NCBI GenBank assembly: GCA_945895265.1
Contig: CAMDEF010000059.1
Coordinates: 1-19,222 of the forward strand
Length of the DNA stretch: 19,222 nucleotides
Origin: Bordetella parapertussis
GTDB taxonomy: Bacteria > Pseudomonadota > Gammaproteobacteria > Burkholderiales > Burkholderiaceae_B
Direction of reading: 5' to 3'
Both the position numbers and the translations under genes were made by a program. Numbering within the stretch: the stretch's first letter is position 1; every line of letters begins with the position of its first letter. Positions 8,169 through 16,927 of the stretch are shown one piece after another. The notes beneath the pieces are model-generated. The model was given only the letters and a program-made list of their open reading frames with translations. It was not told where the DNA came from and ran no database searches.

Positions 8169-8196
8169 CGACTCACATTGAGCCATGCAGCTACTG

Positions 8197-8246
8197 CACG
8201 CTATGGCACGTTACGGCACGTTACGGCACGCTAAGGCACGTTACGG
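8197..8246 (+). repeat. 10-bp tandem repeat, five copies
   Basis: The unit CACGTTACGG occurs three times exactly (8207-8216, 8217-8226, 8237-8246) and twice with changes (CACGCTATGG at 8197, CACGCTAAGG at 8227). The array runs into the 3' end of the lipoprotein gene: the last unit contains its stop codon (8241-8243). The unit length is not a multiple of three, so copy-number change could shift the end of that frame. No family is recognised. Confidence 0.9.
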
Positions 8247-9098
8247 CAAACCAAAAAATCTTAATTGCGACGCGGCGTTGCTGCCGCAGCGTGCCGACTC
8301 AAATAAAGGCAACCTTGACTCACAACGAAGCCCACCAGTTAAGCCAGACGCATCAAGTGGTTTGCCTGGCTCGCCAGTGCCAGCGCCCGGTTGGTCGGCT
8401 GCCCAACGCCCCCACAGCACAGTCACTTGACTAGATTTTCTGCAACCACCTTGTGTGCGGCCGTCACAAATATTAAATGCCGCCGTCAACGCACTGTTTG
8501 CATTAGGATGACCACACACGGCGGCGTAAGCGCGTAAGGTGCCGCCGCTTTGCACGGAGCCTTGTTGCGAAACGACTGAAGCCACCCACCCCGGTGAACA
8601 TGTGCTTTCGACGGTGACGCGCGGCAAGGCTTCGCCGCTGGTACGACTAAAATAATCACGCGTCAGCGCAGCGGCGTCTTGCCCAGCGCGGGCCTCAACA
8701 AAGACGAGATTGCAAGTATTACCCGAACGAGTCGGCGTGCAGGTTTGAACGAGCGAGAGTTTAAGTTCACCCAAGTTAGCAGGGCCGCCAGACACGATCA
8801 CAGCCGAACCGCGCTGCTCGGTGCTGGGCTGAGGCACTGACGCCGCAAACGGTGCCGGTGCGTTTTCAACTAATGGCGTACCTGAGACGGAGGCGCCAGA
8901 AAAGTCGCCGGGCGCTGCAATTGGCATTGCCATTGCCACGGGACCACTCTCAGTTGAGCCACTGCCAACATTGCCAATCGGTGCCGCACGCTGTGAACAG
9001 GCAGAGAGGCCCGTTAGCACGACCAAGGCCAACGCGAGCAGGCTCGCGCGCACGCACTGTGGGTGTTGACGACTAGCGATCGGGTTTAAGTGTTTCAT
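8241..9098 (-). CDS. Cysteine-rich lipoprotein of unknown function
   Basis: I do not recognise the family with confidence. The 285-residue product starts with a basic stretch and a hydrophobic segment, then the lipobox LSAC with the lipidated Cys at 34, so it is exported and membrane-anchored. A low-complexity Pro/Ala/Ser/Gly linker follows to about residue 95. A folded part has about nine cysteines, probably disulfide-bonded in the periplasm. The segment around YAAVCGHPNANSA...CDGRTQGGC recalls Ala/Cys-spaced DUF4189-like repeats, but only loosely. The ATG is supported by AGAGAGGA just upstream. It is last in the aroK-aroB-dgt run, 92 bp after dgt. Its final codons and stop fall at the edge of a 10-bp tandem array, so its C-terminus may have been remodelled. 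Confidence 0.75.
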   Translation of the reverse strand: MKHLNPIASRQHPQCVRASLLALALVVLTGLSACSQRAAPIGNVGSGSTESGPVAMAMPIAAPGDFSGASVSGTPLVENAPAPFAASVPQPSTEQRGSAVIVSGGPANLGELKLSLVQTCTPTRSGNTCNLVFVEARAGQDAAALTRDYFSRTSGEALPRVTVESTCSPGWVASVVSQQGSVQSGGTLRAYAAVCGHPNANSALTAAFNICDGRTQGGCRKSSQVTVLWGRWAADQPGAGTGEPGKPLDASGLTGGLRCESRLPLFESARCGSNAASQLRFFGLP

Positions 9099-9190
9099 GT
9101 GATCCTCTCTGTCTTGTGTACTGCGCTAACTTGGCGAACGCACCGCCTCTTTATCCTGGCAACGATCCAACCGCCCGCTCAACGTTTGTA

Positions 9191-10330
9191 CTAATCAAAC
9201 TGTTCGCCCATTCGAAACAAGCGATGGTGCTCGCGAATCGCATACCGGTCGGTCATCCCTGCAATGTAATCCGAAATCGCGCGTGCTTGAACAGTTTTAT
9301 CATCATGCCAGTAATCAGGCGGCAACAAACGCGGCTCTTGCACAAACGCGCAAAACAACTCGCGCACGATCCGACGCGCCTTGTTGGTCATACGCATCAC
9401 TTTATAGTGGCGATACAAATTTTCAAACAAGAATTTTTTAAGTGCATCGGCCTCGTGCCTAACATCGCTTGAAAACGCCACGAGCGCGCCGCAGCGCCGT
9501 GCAGCCTGCGCGTCGGCTGGCTGAGCCTGCGCCAGCTCGGCTGAAGTGGTTTGCGTCACGTCGGTGATCAAGGTGTTAATCATGCTTCGAATCGTTTCTG
9601 ACACCAAGCGTCGCGTGGCCAGATCGGGCCACGCCTTTGTCGCTTGCGCGTAGTGGCGTGCAAAAATCGGCACCGCTTGCAATTGCTCAAGCGTCAGCAA
9701 GCCCGAGCGTAAGCCGTCATCAATATCGTGATTGTTATAGGCGATTTCATCGGCCAGATTCGCCAGCTGCGCTTCAAGCGAGGGTTGAGTGCGGTCAATA
9801 AAGCGCTGCCCGACATCTCCTAGACGCTTTGCGTGCGTGAGCGAACAATGCTTCAAAATACCTTCGCGCGTTTCAAAGCAAAGGTTGAGGCCATTAAACG
9901 CCGCGTACCGCTCTTCGAGTTCATCGACCACGCGCAGACTTTGTAGATTATGCTCAAAGCCACCCGCCTCTGGGGCAAACTCTCGCATGCAGGCGTTGAG
10001 TTCATCTTGGCCCGCATGACCAAAGGGTGTATGGCCCAAATCGTGGGCGAGGGCGATCGCCTCAGTTAAGTCTTCGCTTAAGCGCAAACTGCGGGCCAGC
10101 ACCCGCGCAATCTGCGCCACCTCAAGTGAGTGGGTGAGCCGTGTGCGAAACAAATCACCTTCGTGATTGATAAAAACTTGCGTTTTATATTCGAGCCGTC
10201 TGAAAGCACCTGCATGCACAATGCGATCACGATCGCGCTGAAACTCGCTACGATTAGAGGGCGCAGGCTCTTGATGCCGGCGACCCTGGCTTTGCTCTGA
10301 CTTGGACGCGTAGACAGCAAGTTCAATCAT
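9191..10330 (-). CDS. dgt: Deoxyguanosinetriphosphate triphosphohydrolase-like protein (HD domain)
   Basis: This HD-superfamily enzyme hydrolyses dNTPs, classically dGTP, to the nucleoside and triphosphate, and helps control nucleotide pools. The 379-residue product contains [19 protein letters not shown] and [18 protein letters not shown] near the N-terminus. The metal ligands are H67, H96-D97 ([12 protein letters not shown]) and D194 ([11 protein letters not shown]). Length fits the shorter type-2 dGTPase group of Proteobacteria rather than E. coli Dgt (about 505 residues). The ATG at 10330 is chosen over a TTG at 10411, whose extra 27 residues look unrelated to the family; the ribosome binding site is weak. 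It lies downstream of aroB as in many Betaproteobacteria, with a 146-bp gap. Confidence 0.93.
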   Translation of the reverse strand: MIELAVYASKSEQSQGRRHQEPAPSNRSEFQRDRDRIVHAGAFRRLEYKTQVFINHEGDLFRTRLTHSLEVAQIARVLARSLRLSEDLTEAIALAHDLGHTPFGHAGQDELNACMREFAPEAGGFEHNLQSLRVVDELEERYAAFNGLNLCFETREGILKHCSLTHAKRLGDVGQRFIDRTQPSLEAQLANLADEIAYNNHDIDDGLRSGLLTLEQLQAVPIFARHYAQATKAWPDLATRRLVSETIRSMINTLITDVTQTTSAELAQAQPADAQAARRCGALVAFSSDVRHEADALKKFLFENLYRHYKVMRMTNKARRIVRELFCAFVQEPRLLPPDYWHDDKTVQARAISDYIAGMTDRYAIREHHRLFRMGEQFD

Positions 10331-10476
10331 CGTATGTTGTCCCAGGTTGACGGTTGAGCACTCGATGCCAACCCGTTCGACGCTCGCTGATCGGCGCTCA
10401 GTCGCAAACAACTAATTCTCGTCGAAAGGCATCCACGTTGCTGCAAAGCGCTTCAACCGTTCAGTCAAACTCTGTA

Positions 10477-11556
10477 TTAGGCCGTATTGCGCAAAATCAC
10501 TTGCGCCACCAAGTCGGCGGGTGCCGCACGGCGAATCGTTTCGCCAATTTTTGGCATCAGAATAAAATTGATTTCGCCTGCTTCGGTTTTTTTATCGCCA
10601 CGCATCAGTTGCATCCAGTGCTCAACGCCGCCAAGTCGTGGCCCAAGTATCGGGCAACCAATCGCGCGTACCAAGGCGCGCACCCGTTGCACATCGGCCT
10701 GCGAAAAACCAAACAGCTCTGCAGATAAATCAGCAGCCATCACCAGACCGCAGCCCACCGCTTCACCATGCAACCACTCGCCATACCCCAAGCCGGCTTC
10801 AATCGCATGACCAAAGGTGTGGCCCAAATTCAAGATCGCACGTAAGCCGGTTTCACGTTCGTCTTTTGAGACGACCCAGGCTTTAAATTCGCAAGAGCGC
10901 CGAATCGCAAGTGCTAAGAGTTCGGGATCACGCGCACGCAAGCCCGCTACATTCTTTTCGCACCACTCAAAAAATTCTGGGTCAAGAATCAAACCGTATT
11001 TAATCACTTCAGCCAAGCCAGCAGACATCTCGCGATCGGGCAGCGTGTTGAGCACGCTGGTATCGATCTCGACGGCGAGCGGCTGATAAAAAGCCCCGAT
11101 CATGTTTTTGCCCAACGGGTGGTTCACCGCGGTTTTGCCACCAACAGACGAATCGACTTGCGACAACAGGGTGGTGGGCACTTGCACAAACCGCACGCCG
11201 CGTTGATAGACTGCGGCAGCAAACCCTGCCATGTCGCCAATCACGCCCCCACCTAAGGCAACAATCACGGTGCGGCGATCAAGTTGCGCGCCAAGCATGG
11301 CATCAAAAATTAAGTTCAGTGTGTCTAGGGTTTTATAGGCTTCGCCATCAGGCAACAGCACCGGCACAAGGCGTTTGCCCGTTTGCGCCAACACTTGCGT
11401 CACGCGCTCGCCCATCAGGCTTTGAATGGCTGGGTTGGTGATTAAGACAATTGACGAGGCATCAGACGGGATCGTTTGCGCCAGCGACTCAAGACGCCCT
11501 GGGGCAATACGAATCGGATACTGGCCGCCTGGAGTCGCGACATCTACGGTGTGCAT
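10477..11556 (-). CDS. aroB: 3-dehydroquinate synthase
   Basis: AroB converts DAHP to 3-dehydroquinate, the second step of the shikimate pathway, using NAD and a divalent metal in the cytoplasm. The 359-residue length is standard. Visible elements are DGEAYK (70-75), the glycine-rich NAD loop GGGVIGD (102-108), the substrate region TTLLSQVDSSVGGKTAVN (128-145) and the metal ligands E183, H246 and H263. The start codon overlaps the end of aroK by 13 bp, so the two are co-transcribed and probably translationally coupled. Confidence 0.98.
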   Translation of the reverse strand: MHTVDVATPGGQYPIRIAPGRLESLAQTIPSDASSIVLITNPAIQSLMGERVTQVLAQTGKRLVPVLLPDGEAYKTLDTLNLIFDAMLGAQLDRRTVIVALGGGVIGDMAGFAAAVYQRGVRFVQVPTTLLSQVDSSVGGKTAVNHPLGKNMIGAFYQPLAVEIDTSVLNTLPDREMSAGLAEVIKYGLILDPEFFEWCEKNVAGLRARDPELLALAIRRSCEFKAWVVSKDERETGLRAILNLGHTFGHAIEAGLGYGEWLHGEAVGCGLVMAADLSAELFGFSQADVQRVRALVRAIGCPILGPRLGGVEHWMQLMRGDKKTEAGEINFILMPKIGETIRRAAPADLVAQVILRNTA

Positions 11557-12260
11557 GGCTTGTTCTCGGGTGGATGACTGGCAGTGAAATCTGCCCGCAT
11601 ATTCTCTGAAGAGTTTTCGGGATGGCGCCGAGCCTGTTGGTCAATCGCCTTATCCAACTGTTTGAGGCGCTCGACAATTTGTGCCACTAATTGCGCAACC
11701 GAGGTCGACCCCGTGTCCATCACAATATCGGCGACCTCGCGATATAAGGGCTCACGTAATTCGAGCAACTTGCGCAAGGTACCGCGCGGGTCTGCCATTG
11801 CCAACAGCGGCCGATTGCGATCGCGACTGGTTCGGCGATACAGCTCATCAACATTCGCTCTGAGATAAATCACCACACCGCGAGTACTGAGTGCCTTGCG
11901 ATTGTCTGAGGCCAGCACGGCGCCACCACCGGTGGCCATCACCAACCCAGGCCGCAACGTGCAGTCGTCTAATACTTGACACTCACGCTTACGAAAACCC
12001 GCTTCGCCTTCGATTTCAAAAATAGTCGGGATGCGCACCCCGCAGCGCGCTTCGAGTTCGTGGTCAAGGTCAAGAAACTCGCGGTGCAGCGCTTTTGCCA
12101 GACTTTTACCGATCGTAGTTTTACCCGCACCCATCATCCCCACCAAAAAGACCGGGGTGTGGTTGGCCCAAGCGCTCTGCGGCGCAGGGAATCCCTGCTC
12201 CGGGCTCGTGGGATTCAGGCCGCCGTTGTCGTGCGGTTCGGGGGTCAACGCGTTATTCAT
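11544..12260 (-). CDS. aroK: Shikimate kinase with N- and C-terminal extensions
   Basis: AroK phosphorylates shikimate at the 3-hydroxyl with ATP. The core shows the P-loop GMMGAGKTT (41-49), substrate-binding D64 and D66 (LDLDHELE), R90 in EGEAGFRKRE, the GGG loop (111-113) and lid arginines in SRDRNRPLL (145-153). At 238 residues it is about 60 longer than the usual 170-180. About 33 residues precede the first strand, and about 35 follow the last helix, with a charged, Pro/Asn-rich, disordered-looking tail. The tail is probably dispensable and ends in the 13-bp overlap with aroB. The ATG at 12260 has a weak ribosome binding site. The gene is divergent from mrcA; in many Betaproteobacteria pilMNOPQ lies just upstream of aroK, but not here. 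Confidence 0.96.
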   Translation of the reverse strand: MNNALTPEPHDNGGLNPTSPEQGFPAPQSAWANHTPVFLVGMMGAGKTTIGKSLAKALHREFLDLDHELEARCGVRIPTIFEIEGEAGFRKRECQVLDDCTLRPGLVMATGGGAVLASDNRKALSTRGVVIYLRANVDELYRRTSRDRNRPLLAMADPRGTLRKLLELREPLYREVADIVMDTGSTSVAQLVAQIVERLKQLDKAIDQQARRHPENSSENMRADFTASHPPENKPCTP

Positions 12261-12383
12261 AGCGTGATTATCCCATTGACCGCCGCACGCCTCAAACTCT
12301 CTGGTGCAAAAGTCTCTAAAAACTAGTGCTCTCGTGCCCCTAAAGGGGGAGAATTTCCGCGCATTCCGTTAAAATGCCGAGTA
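12261..12383. promoter_or_regulatory. aroK/mrcA divergent intergenic region
   Basis: These 123 bp must carry promoters for aroK (minus) and mrcA (plus). A hairpin CCCC-TAAA-GGGG (12337-12348) lies close to mrcA. No promoter pair with both boxes could be called. No remnant of pil genes is visible. Confidence 0.35.
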
Positions 12384-14786
12384 ATGAGCAAATATACCGA
12401 CCAGCGCGAAAACGACGAACCCAGCGAGCCCAAACGGCGCGGCTCTTGGATCATTGGGTTTTTTCTTAAGCTTTCGATTTTGTCGGCAGGCTTAATCCTG
12501 TGCGGCGCTTTGCTGTTTAGCATGGCGCTTGCGCTGGCCTGGCCCAATGTGCCTGAACTGACGGCCATGACAGACTACCGTCCACGCGTGCCTCTGCGTA
12601 TCTTTACCGCCGACAAAGTCATGATTGGCGAATTCGGTGAAGAACGCCGCAACGTTCTGCGTTTTAACGAAATCCCCGATGTGATGAAATCGGCCGTTCT
12701 ATCTGCCGAAGACGACCGTTTTTATCAACACGGCGGCGTCGACTGGGTTGGGGTGGTTCGTGCCGGGCTAACCAATCTGATCTCAATGCAAAAATCGCAA
12801 GGTGCCAGCACGATCACCATGCAGGTTGCCCGTAATTTTTATCTCTCGTCTGAAAAAACCTACTCGCGCAAATTTTACGAACTTCTGCTGACGTTCAAGA
12901 TTGAAGCCAACCTCAGTAAAGACCAGATCCTTGAGCTTTACCTCAATCAGATTTATTTGGGTAACCGGGCCTATGGCTTTGCTGCAGCCTCACGCACCTA
13001 TCTGGGTAAGTCTCTGTCTGAGATCACGCCAGCTGACGCCGCCCTGCTCGCTGGGATCCCTAAGGCACCCTCGCGTTTTAACCCGATCGCGAACAAGCCC
13101 CGCGCGGTATTACGCCAGCGTTACGTACTGGGCCGTATGCACTCGCTGGGTTATCTGACTGATGCCGAGTACAAAAAGGCGTTGGATCAGCCTGTGATCA
13201 TCAAATCCGCAGAGGGTACCCCCGCGGGTGGGTTTTCGGTACACGGCGAATACGTCTCTGAGCTCGCTCGGCAGTTGATGATCAGCGTCTACCCCGATAA
13301 CGTTTACTCGCGCGGGTTAAATGTCTACACCACGATCCAATCAAAAGATCAGCAATGGGCCTACCAATCACTACGCGAGGGTGTGCTCGATTACACACGC
13401 CGTGCACCCTACCCAGGGCCTGAAGCGCAGTTAACCATGCCCGCTGGTGTTGAAAATGATGCAGCCAAGCTCGATGAATTTTTAGATGGGGTGTTTGACA
13501 AATACCCGGATCGTACCGAAATGCTGATCGGCGTGGTGCTCTCGGTCAAGCCCGACGAGGTGAGGGTCGCCCGCAGCTCAACCGATATCGTTTCGATTAA
13601 AGATAAAAAAGCCCTCGGGGTCATCGCCCGTGCGCTCAATCCTAAAGCGCCCAACGACCTGCGCCTGCAACGTGGCTCGGTCGTGTATCTGCATAAAAAT
13701 GGCGACTACTGGGAGATCCTGAACCTACCCACGGTGCAATCCGCCTTTGTGTCGATGATTCCACAAGACGGTTCAATCCGCTCGATGGTGGGGGGGTTTG
13801 ACTTTTATCACGGCAACTTTAACCGGGTGACTCAAGCCTGGCGCCAACCCGGCTCAGCGTTCAAACCCTTTATTTATGCCGCGTCGCTCGAGCGTGGTTT
13901 AACCCCAAGTACGGTGATTTCGGATCAGCCCTTTGAGCTGACCGCCGAGCAAACGGGCTCGAAAGCCTGGGCGCCAAAAAACTACGGTGGTCAATACGAC
14001 GACAAGCTGACCATGCGCGAGGCCATTGCGCGCTCTAAAAATATGGTGTCGATTCGAATCTTGCAGTCAATCGGGCCAAAGTATGCGCAAGACTACATTG
14101 CACGTTTTGGTTTTGACAAAGCACGTCATCCGGCCTACTTACCTATGGCTCTAGGCTCGGGGGCCGTCACCCCCATGCAACTTGCAGCTGGGTTCTCAGT
14201 CTTTGCCAACGGTGGCTACCGAATCACGCCTTTTCTCATCGACCGCGTCACCGATGCGAACGGGCAGGTCATCATGCAGGCTCGGCCAACCGTAGTGGGC
14301 GACTCTGCAGCGCGGGCGATTGATGCCCGTACCGCCTATGTCATGGACGACTTACTACGTGGGGTCGCCACCTCAGGTACGGCGGCGCGTTCGCGACAAG
14401 TGCTCAAACGAGGCGATCTGGCAGGCAAAACGGGCACAACCAACGACTCTGTCGATGCCTGGTTTGCGGGCTATACGCCTCAGTTGGTGGGGGTGGCCTG
14501 GATGGGCTACGACCAACCCAAGTCGCTTGGCTCACGTGAAACGGGTGGTGGCGCTTCATTGCCAGTTTGGCTGGGCTATATGCAAAACGCGCTGAAAGCG
14601 TTTCCTGAACAAAAGCGAGCTTCACCGCCCGAGGGCTTGGTTGTTGAGGGCGGCAACATGTATTTCAGCGAGTTTCCGCCGGGTCAGGCCATTATGAAGC
14701 TAGGTACCGGCGAAAAGAATGACTCGTTAGGCGACTTTTTGAACAATATTGAAACCAATCGCCCCAATCCGGCTCTGGCTAACTAA
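12384..14786 (+). CDS. mrcA: Penicillin-binding protein 1A (bifunctional transglycosylase/transpeptidase)
   Basis: This class A PBP polymerises glycan strands and crosslinks peptides in the periplasm. The 800-residue product has a charged cytoplasmic head (1-21), one membrane anchor (about 22-52) and a GT51 domain with catalytic E109 in EDDRFYQHGG and the QGASTITMQVARN motif. The transpeptidase domain carries S491-xx-K494 (GSAFK), S551-K-N553 and K682-TGT. All catalytic motifs are intact. The ATG at 12384 has a poor ribosome binding site, but no better in-frame start exists before the membrane segment. The end overlaps the stop of convergent cyaY by 3 bases of shared sequence. Confidence 0.97.
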   Translation: MSKYTDQRENDEPSEPKRRGSWIIGFFLKLSILSAGLILCGALLFSMALALAWPNVPELTAMTDYRPRVPLRIFTADKVMIGEFGEERRNVLRFNEIPDVMKSAVLSAEDDRFYQHGGVDWVGVVRAGLTNLISMQKSQGASTITMQVARNFYLSSEKTYSRKFYELLLTFKIEANLSKDQILELYLNQIYLGNRAYGFAAASRTYLGKSLSEITPADAALLAGIPKAPSRFNPIANKPRAVLRQRYVLGRMHSLGYLTDAEYKKALDQPVIIKSAEGTPAGGFSVHGEYVSELARQLMISVYPDNVYSRGLNVYTTIQSKDQQWAYQSLREGVLDYTRRAPYPGPEAQLTMPAGVENDAAKLDEFLDGVFDKYPDRTEMLIGVVLSVKPDEVRVARSSTDIVSIKDKKALGVIARALNPKAPNDLRLQRGSVVYLHKNGDYWEILNLPTVQSAFVSMIPQDGSIRSMVGGFDFYHGNFNRVTQAWRQPGSAFKPFIYAASLERGLTPSTVISDQPFELTAEQTGSKAWAPKNYGGQYDDKLTMREAIARSKNMVSIRILQSIGPKYAQDYIARFGFDKARHPAYLPMALGSGAVTPMQLAAGFSVFANGGYRITPFLIDRVTDANGQVIMQARPTVVGDSAARAIDARTAYVMDDLLRGVATSGTAARSRQVLKRGDLAGKTGTTNDSVDAWFAGYTPQLVGVAWMGYDQPKSLGSRETGGGASLPVWLGYMQNALKAFPEQKRASPPEGLVVEGGNMYFSEFPPGQAIMKLGTGEKNDSLGDFLNNIETNRPNPALAN

Positions 14787-15112
14787 AATACGACGGTTAG
14801 GGGTTTGCCTGTTGCATCTGAGCAAACCTGAGATAAAGTATCGTGCAGGTCGGCGCCACCACGTGTATCTTTCCAGTGTTGGCCGTCAAAACGATAATGA
14901 AAGCCGCCGCTTCTGGCAGCGAGCCACATTTCGTGCAGCGGGGCCTGACTATTGATCACGACTTGATGGCCGTTTTCAAAAATCAGATTGAGTACGTTGC
15001 CTTGGCGTTTGGTTTCAACGTCAAGGTCGAGTTGATCAAACCAGTGGTCGGCTTGGGCTTCGATTGCATCTAATAATGCTGTCACCCGAGCATGAAATTC
15101 AGTATCGTTCAT
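14783..15112 (-). CDS. cyaY: Frataxin-like iron-binding protein
   Basis: CyaY binds iron and modulates cysteine desulfurase IscS in iron-sulfur cluster assembly. The 109-residue product has the frataxin pattern. A first helix rich in acidic residues (TEFHARVTALLDAIEAQAD) is followed by DLDVETKRQGNVLNLIFENG, then QVVINSQAPLHEMWLA, GGFHYRF and W, and a last helix with TLSQVCSDATG. The ATG at 15112 is preceded by GAGGATAAGGA; a GTG five codons earlier is less likely. It converges on mrcA (overlapping stops) and diverges from lptM with a 32-bp gap. Confidence 0.95.
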   Translation of the reverse strand: MNDTEFHARVTALLDAIEAQADHWFDQLDLDVETKRQGNVLNLIFENGHQVVINSQAPLHEMWLAARSGGFHYRFDGQHWKDTRGGADLHDTLSQVCSDATGKPLTVVF

Positions 15113-15144
15113 AATCCTTATCCTCACGTTTGACGGAGCGCGCA

Positions 15145-15387
15145 GTGATCAGCAAAACCGACAACCACCAAAGTGCTCGCATTGTAGCGATGCTGACACT
15201 TGCCGTGTTGGTCGCCGCAGGCTGTGGCTTTAAAGGCCCACTGTATTTGCCCGAAAAACCCGCCGAAATCCGTCCTTACACGACACCCTATTCGATGTAC
15301 GGGGTCATCCCAGACGAACAAGACATGGTGGTGCCATTCTTTGATGAAGACTTACTGCTAACCCCAGCGCCAGTTGTCATTGATTAA
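15145..15387 (+). CDS. lptM: LPS translocon maturation lipoprotein LptM (YifL-like)
   Basis: LptM is a small outer-membrane lipoprotein that, in E. coli, helps the LptD/LptE translocon mature. The conserved lipobox-plus-motif VAAGCGFKGPLYLP is present, with the hydrophobic signal just before it. I chose the GTG at 15145 because GGAG lies 6 bp upstream, giving 80 residues. A TTG at 15130 is the longest frame, and an ATG at 15190 would leave no basic n-region. The C-terminal part is poorly conserved, as usual. The order cyaY (divergent)-lptM-lysA is the standard betaproteobacterial arrangement; lysA follows 109 bp later and is probably co-transcribed. Confidence 0.85.
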   Translation: MISKTDNHQSARIVAMLTLAVLVAAGCGFKGPLYLPEKPAEIRPYTTPYSMYGVIPDEQDMVVPFFDEDLLLTPAPVVID

Positions 15388-15496
15388 GCCTCTCTCCACG
15401 CTTTAAACTTTTACCTCTTTACTTTTTCGCCACGCGCAGCTTGAGTGAATTGTTACCCAAATCGCGTGCCAAACCTTGAATACCCATAGCCACAAC

Positions 15497-16783
15497 ATGA
15501 CCGCTGAACTTGCCTCGCCCACGGGCGCACCGTTTTTTCACTATCAAGCGGGTGAACTGCGAGCAGAGGGTGTCTCGCTTACCGAGCTTGGCCAAGAACT
15601 GGGCACGCCGTTATATGTGTATTCGCGCGGTGCGCTGGCTGCAGCCTGGGCCTCTTACCAAGAGGCTTGCGTCGGCCACGAGGTCTTAGTTTGCTTTGGC
15701 ATGAAGGCCAATTCAAACCTCGCGGTTCTCAAAGAGTTCGCGCGCCTTGGCAGCGGCTTTGATATCGTGTCTGGTGGCGAGCTTGCGCGTGTCCTGGCGG
15801 CCGGGGCCGATCCAGCCAAAGTGGTGTTTTCGGGCGTTGGCAAACAGGCCTGGGAAATGCAAGCCGCACTTGAGGTTGGGGTTAAATGTTTCAACGTCGA
15901 ATCGATTCCTGAGCTCAAGCGCTTGTCTGAAGTCGCTACTGCGCTTGGTAAAACAGCGGCGGTCTCGCTACGGGTCAATCCCGATGTGGATGCCAAAACG
16001 CATCCTTATATTTCGACGGGTTTAAAAGAAAACAAGTTCGGTATCGCCATCGAAGAGGCGCCACACGCCTATACCTTTGCCGCCTCGTTACCAGGTATCG
16101 CAGTCGTTGGCGTTGACTGCCACATCGGTTCACAGATCACTGAGGTCAGCCCCTATCTTGATGCCCTAGACAAATTGCTCAAGCTCATTGATCAACTCAA
16201 AGCGGCCGGGATTGCGCTTAAACACTTGGATCTGGGTGGCGGCTTAGGGATTCGTTATGACGACGAAACCCCGTTAGCGCCCAAGCTGTTACTCGACAAA
16301 GTCTTTGCGCAACTACAAGCCCGTGGTTATGGGCATTTGCAACTGGTACTTGAACCCGGTCGCTCGCTGGTCGGTAATGCCGGGGTGTTACTGACCACAG
16401 TGCAATATCTTAAACACACCGAGGCGCGTAATTTTGCAATTGTCGATGCGGCGATGAATGACTTGATGCGTCCGGCGCTTTACGAAGCGTGGCATGGCGT
16501 CTTGCCGGTTGCGCCGCGCTCAAGCGAGCAAACTCTATATGACGTGGTCGGCCCTGTATGCGAAAGCGCTGATTGGCTAGCGCGTGGCCGAACACTTGCC
16601 TTAGCCGAGGGCGATGTGCTGGCAATTGAATCGGCCGGCGCGTATGGCTTTGTGATGGCAGGCAACTACAACAGCCGACCACGCCCCGCCGAGATCATGG
16701 TCGACGGTGACCAGTTTCACGTGATTCGTCAGCGCGAAACCTTCGCTGATTTGATTCGCGGCGAAAGCTGTTTGCCGGATTAG
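15497..16783 (+). CDS. lysA: Diaminopimelate decarboxylase
   Basis: LysA removes CO2 from meso-diaminopimelate to make L-lysine, the last step of the pathway, using PLP. The 428-residue product has the fold III PLP barrel followed by a beta domain. The PLP lysine is K70 in CFGMKANSN. Further motifs are HIGSQI, the phosphate-binding LDLGGGLGI, EPGRSLVGNAG, the active-site C355 in GPVCESAD (contributed across the dimer) and the Tyr-containing C-terminal GAYGFVMAGNYNSRPRPAE. The ATG at 15497 is preferred to an in-frame TTG at 15476; neither has a good ribosome binding site. It follows lptM on the same strand. Confidence 0.97.
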   Translation: MTAELASPTGAPFFHYQAGELRAEGVSLTELGQELGTPLYVYSRGALAAAWASYQEACVGHEVLVCFGMKANSNLAVLKEFARLGSGFDIVSGGELARVLAAGADPAKVVFSGVGKQAWEMQAALEVGVKCFNVESIPELKRLSEVATALGKTAAVSLRVNPDVDAKTHPYISTGLKENKFGIAIEEAPHAYTFAASLPGIAVVGVDCHIGSQITEVSPYLDALDKLLKLIDQLKAAGIALKHLDLGGGLGIRYDDETPLAPKLLLDKVFAQLQARGYGHLQLVLEPGRSLVGNAGVLLTTVQYLKHTEARNFAIVDAAMNDLMRPALYEAWHGVLPVAPRSSEQTLYDVVGPVCESADWLARGRTLALAEGDVLAIESAGAYGFVMAGNYNSRPRPAEIMVDGDQFHVIRQRETFADLIRGESCLPD

Positions 16784-16927
16784 TTCGATCGCTGCGTCCA
16801 GAACGCATCACTCTGATCACTACCCAGTTGGCGTATCCCGAGTTTTTTCGTACACTCAACTCACTTGGGTATTGCCTTCCTGCATACCGCCCTTTTCTAA
16901 CGCCAATACAATAATTTAGGGTTGGTC
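16784..16927. promoter_or_regulatory. lysA to ketosynthase intergenic region with candidate -10
   Basis: A TACAAT hexamer (16907-16912) is a good -10 candidate 15 bp before the small ORF that starts at 16928, but no matching -35 is seen. A short stem TGCGT/ACGCA near 16793-16807 could be part of a lysA terminator, without a following T-run. Nothing else is recognised. Confidence 0.3.

Noticed and set aside
8197..8246. CRISPR array
   Set aside because: The 10-bp units are directly adjacent, without spacers, and no cas genes are present. The Cas2-like pattern at 673-993 is a fold resemblance only.
8185..8430. Plus-strand ORF across the tandem repeats
   Set aside because: It is antisense to the lipoprotein gene, begins within repeats and has no ribosome binding site or recognisable domain.
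10331..10411. Longer dgt start (TTG at 10411)
   Set aside because: The 27 extra residues do not resemble the family, whose conserved part begins shortly after the ATG at 10330.
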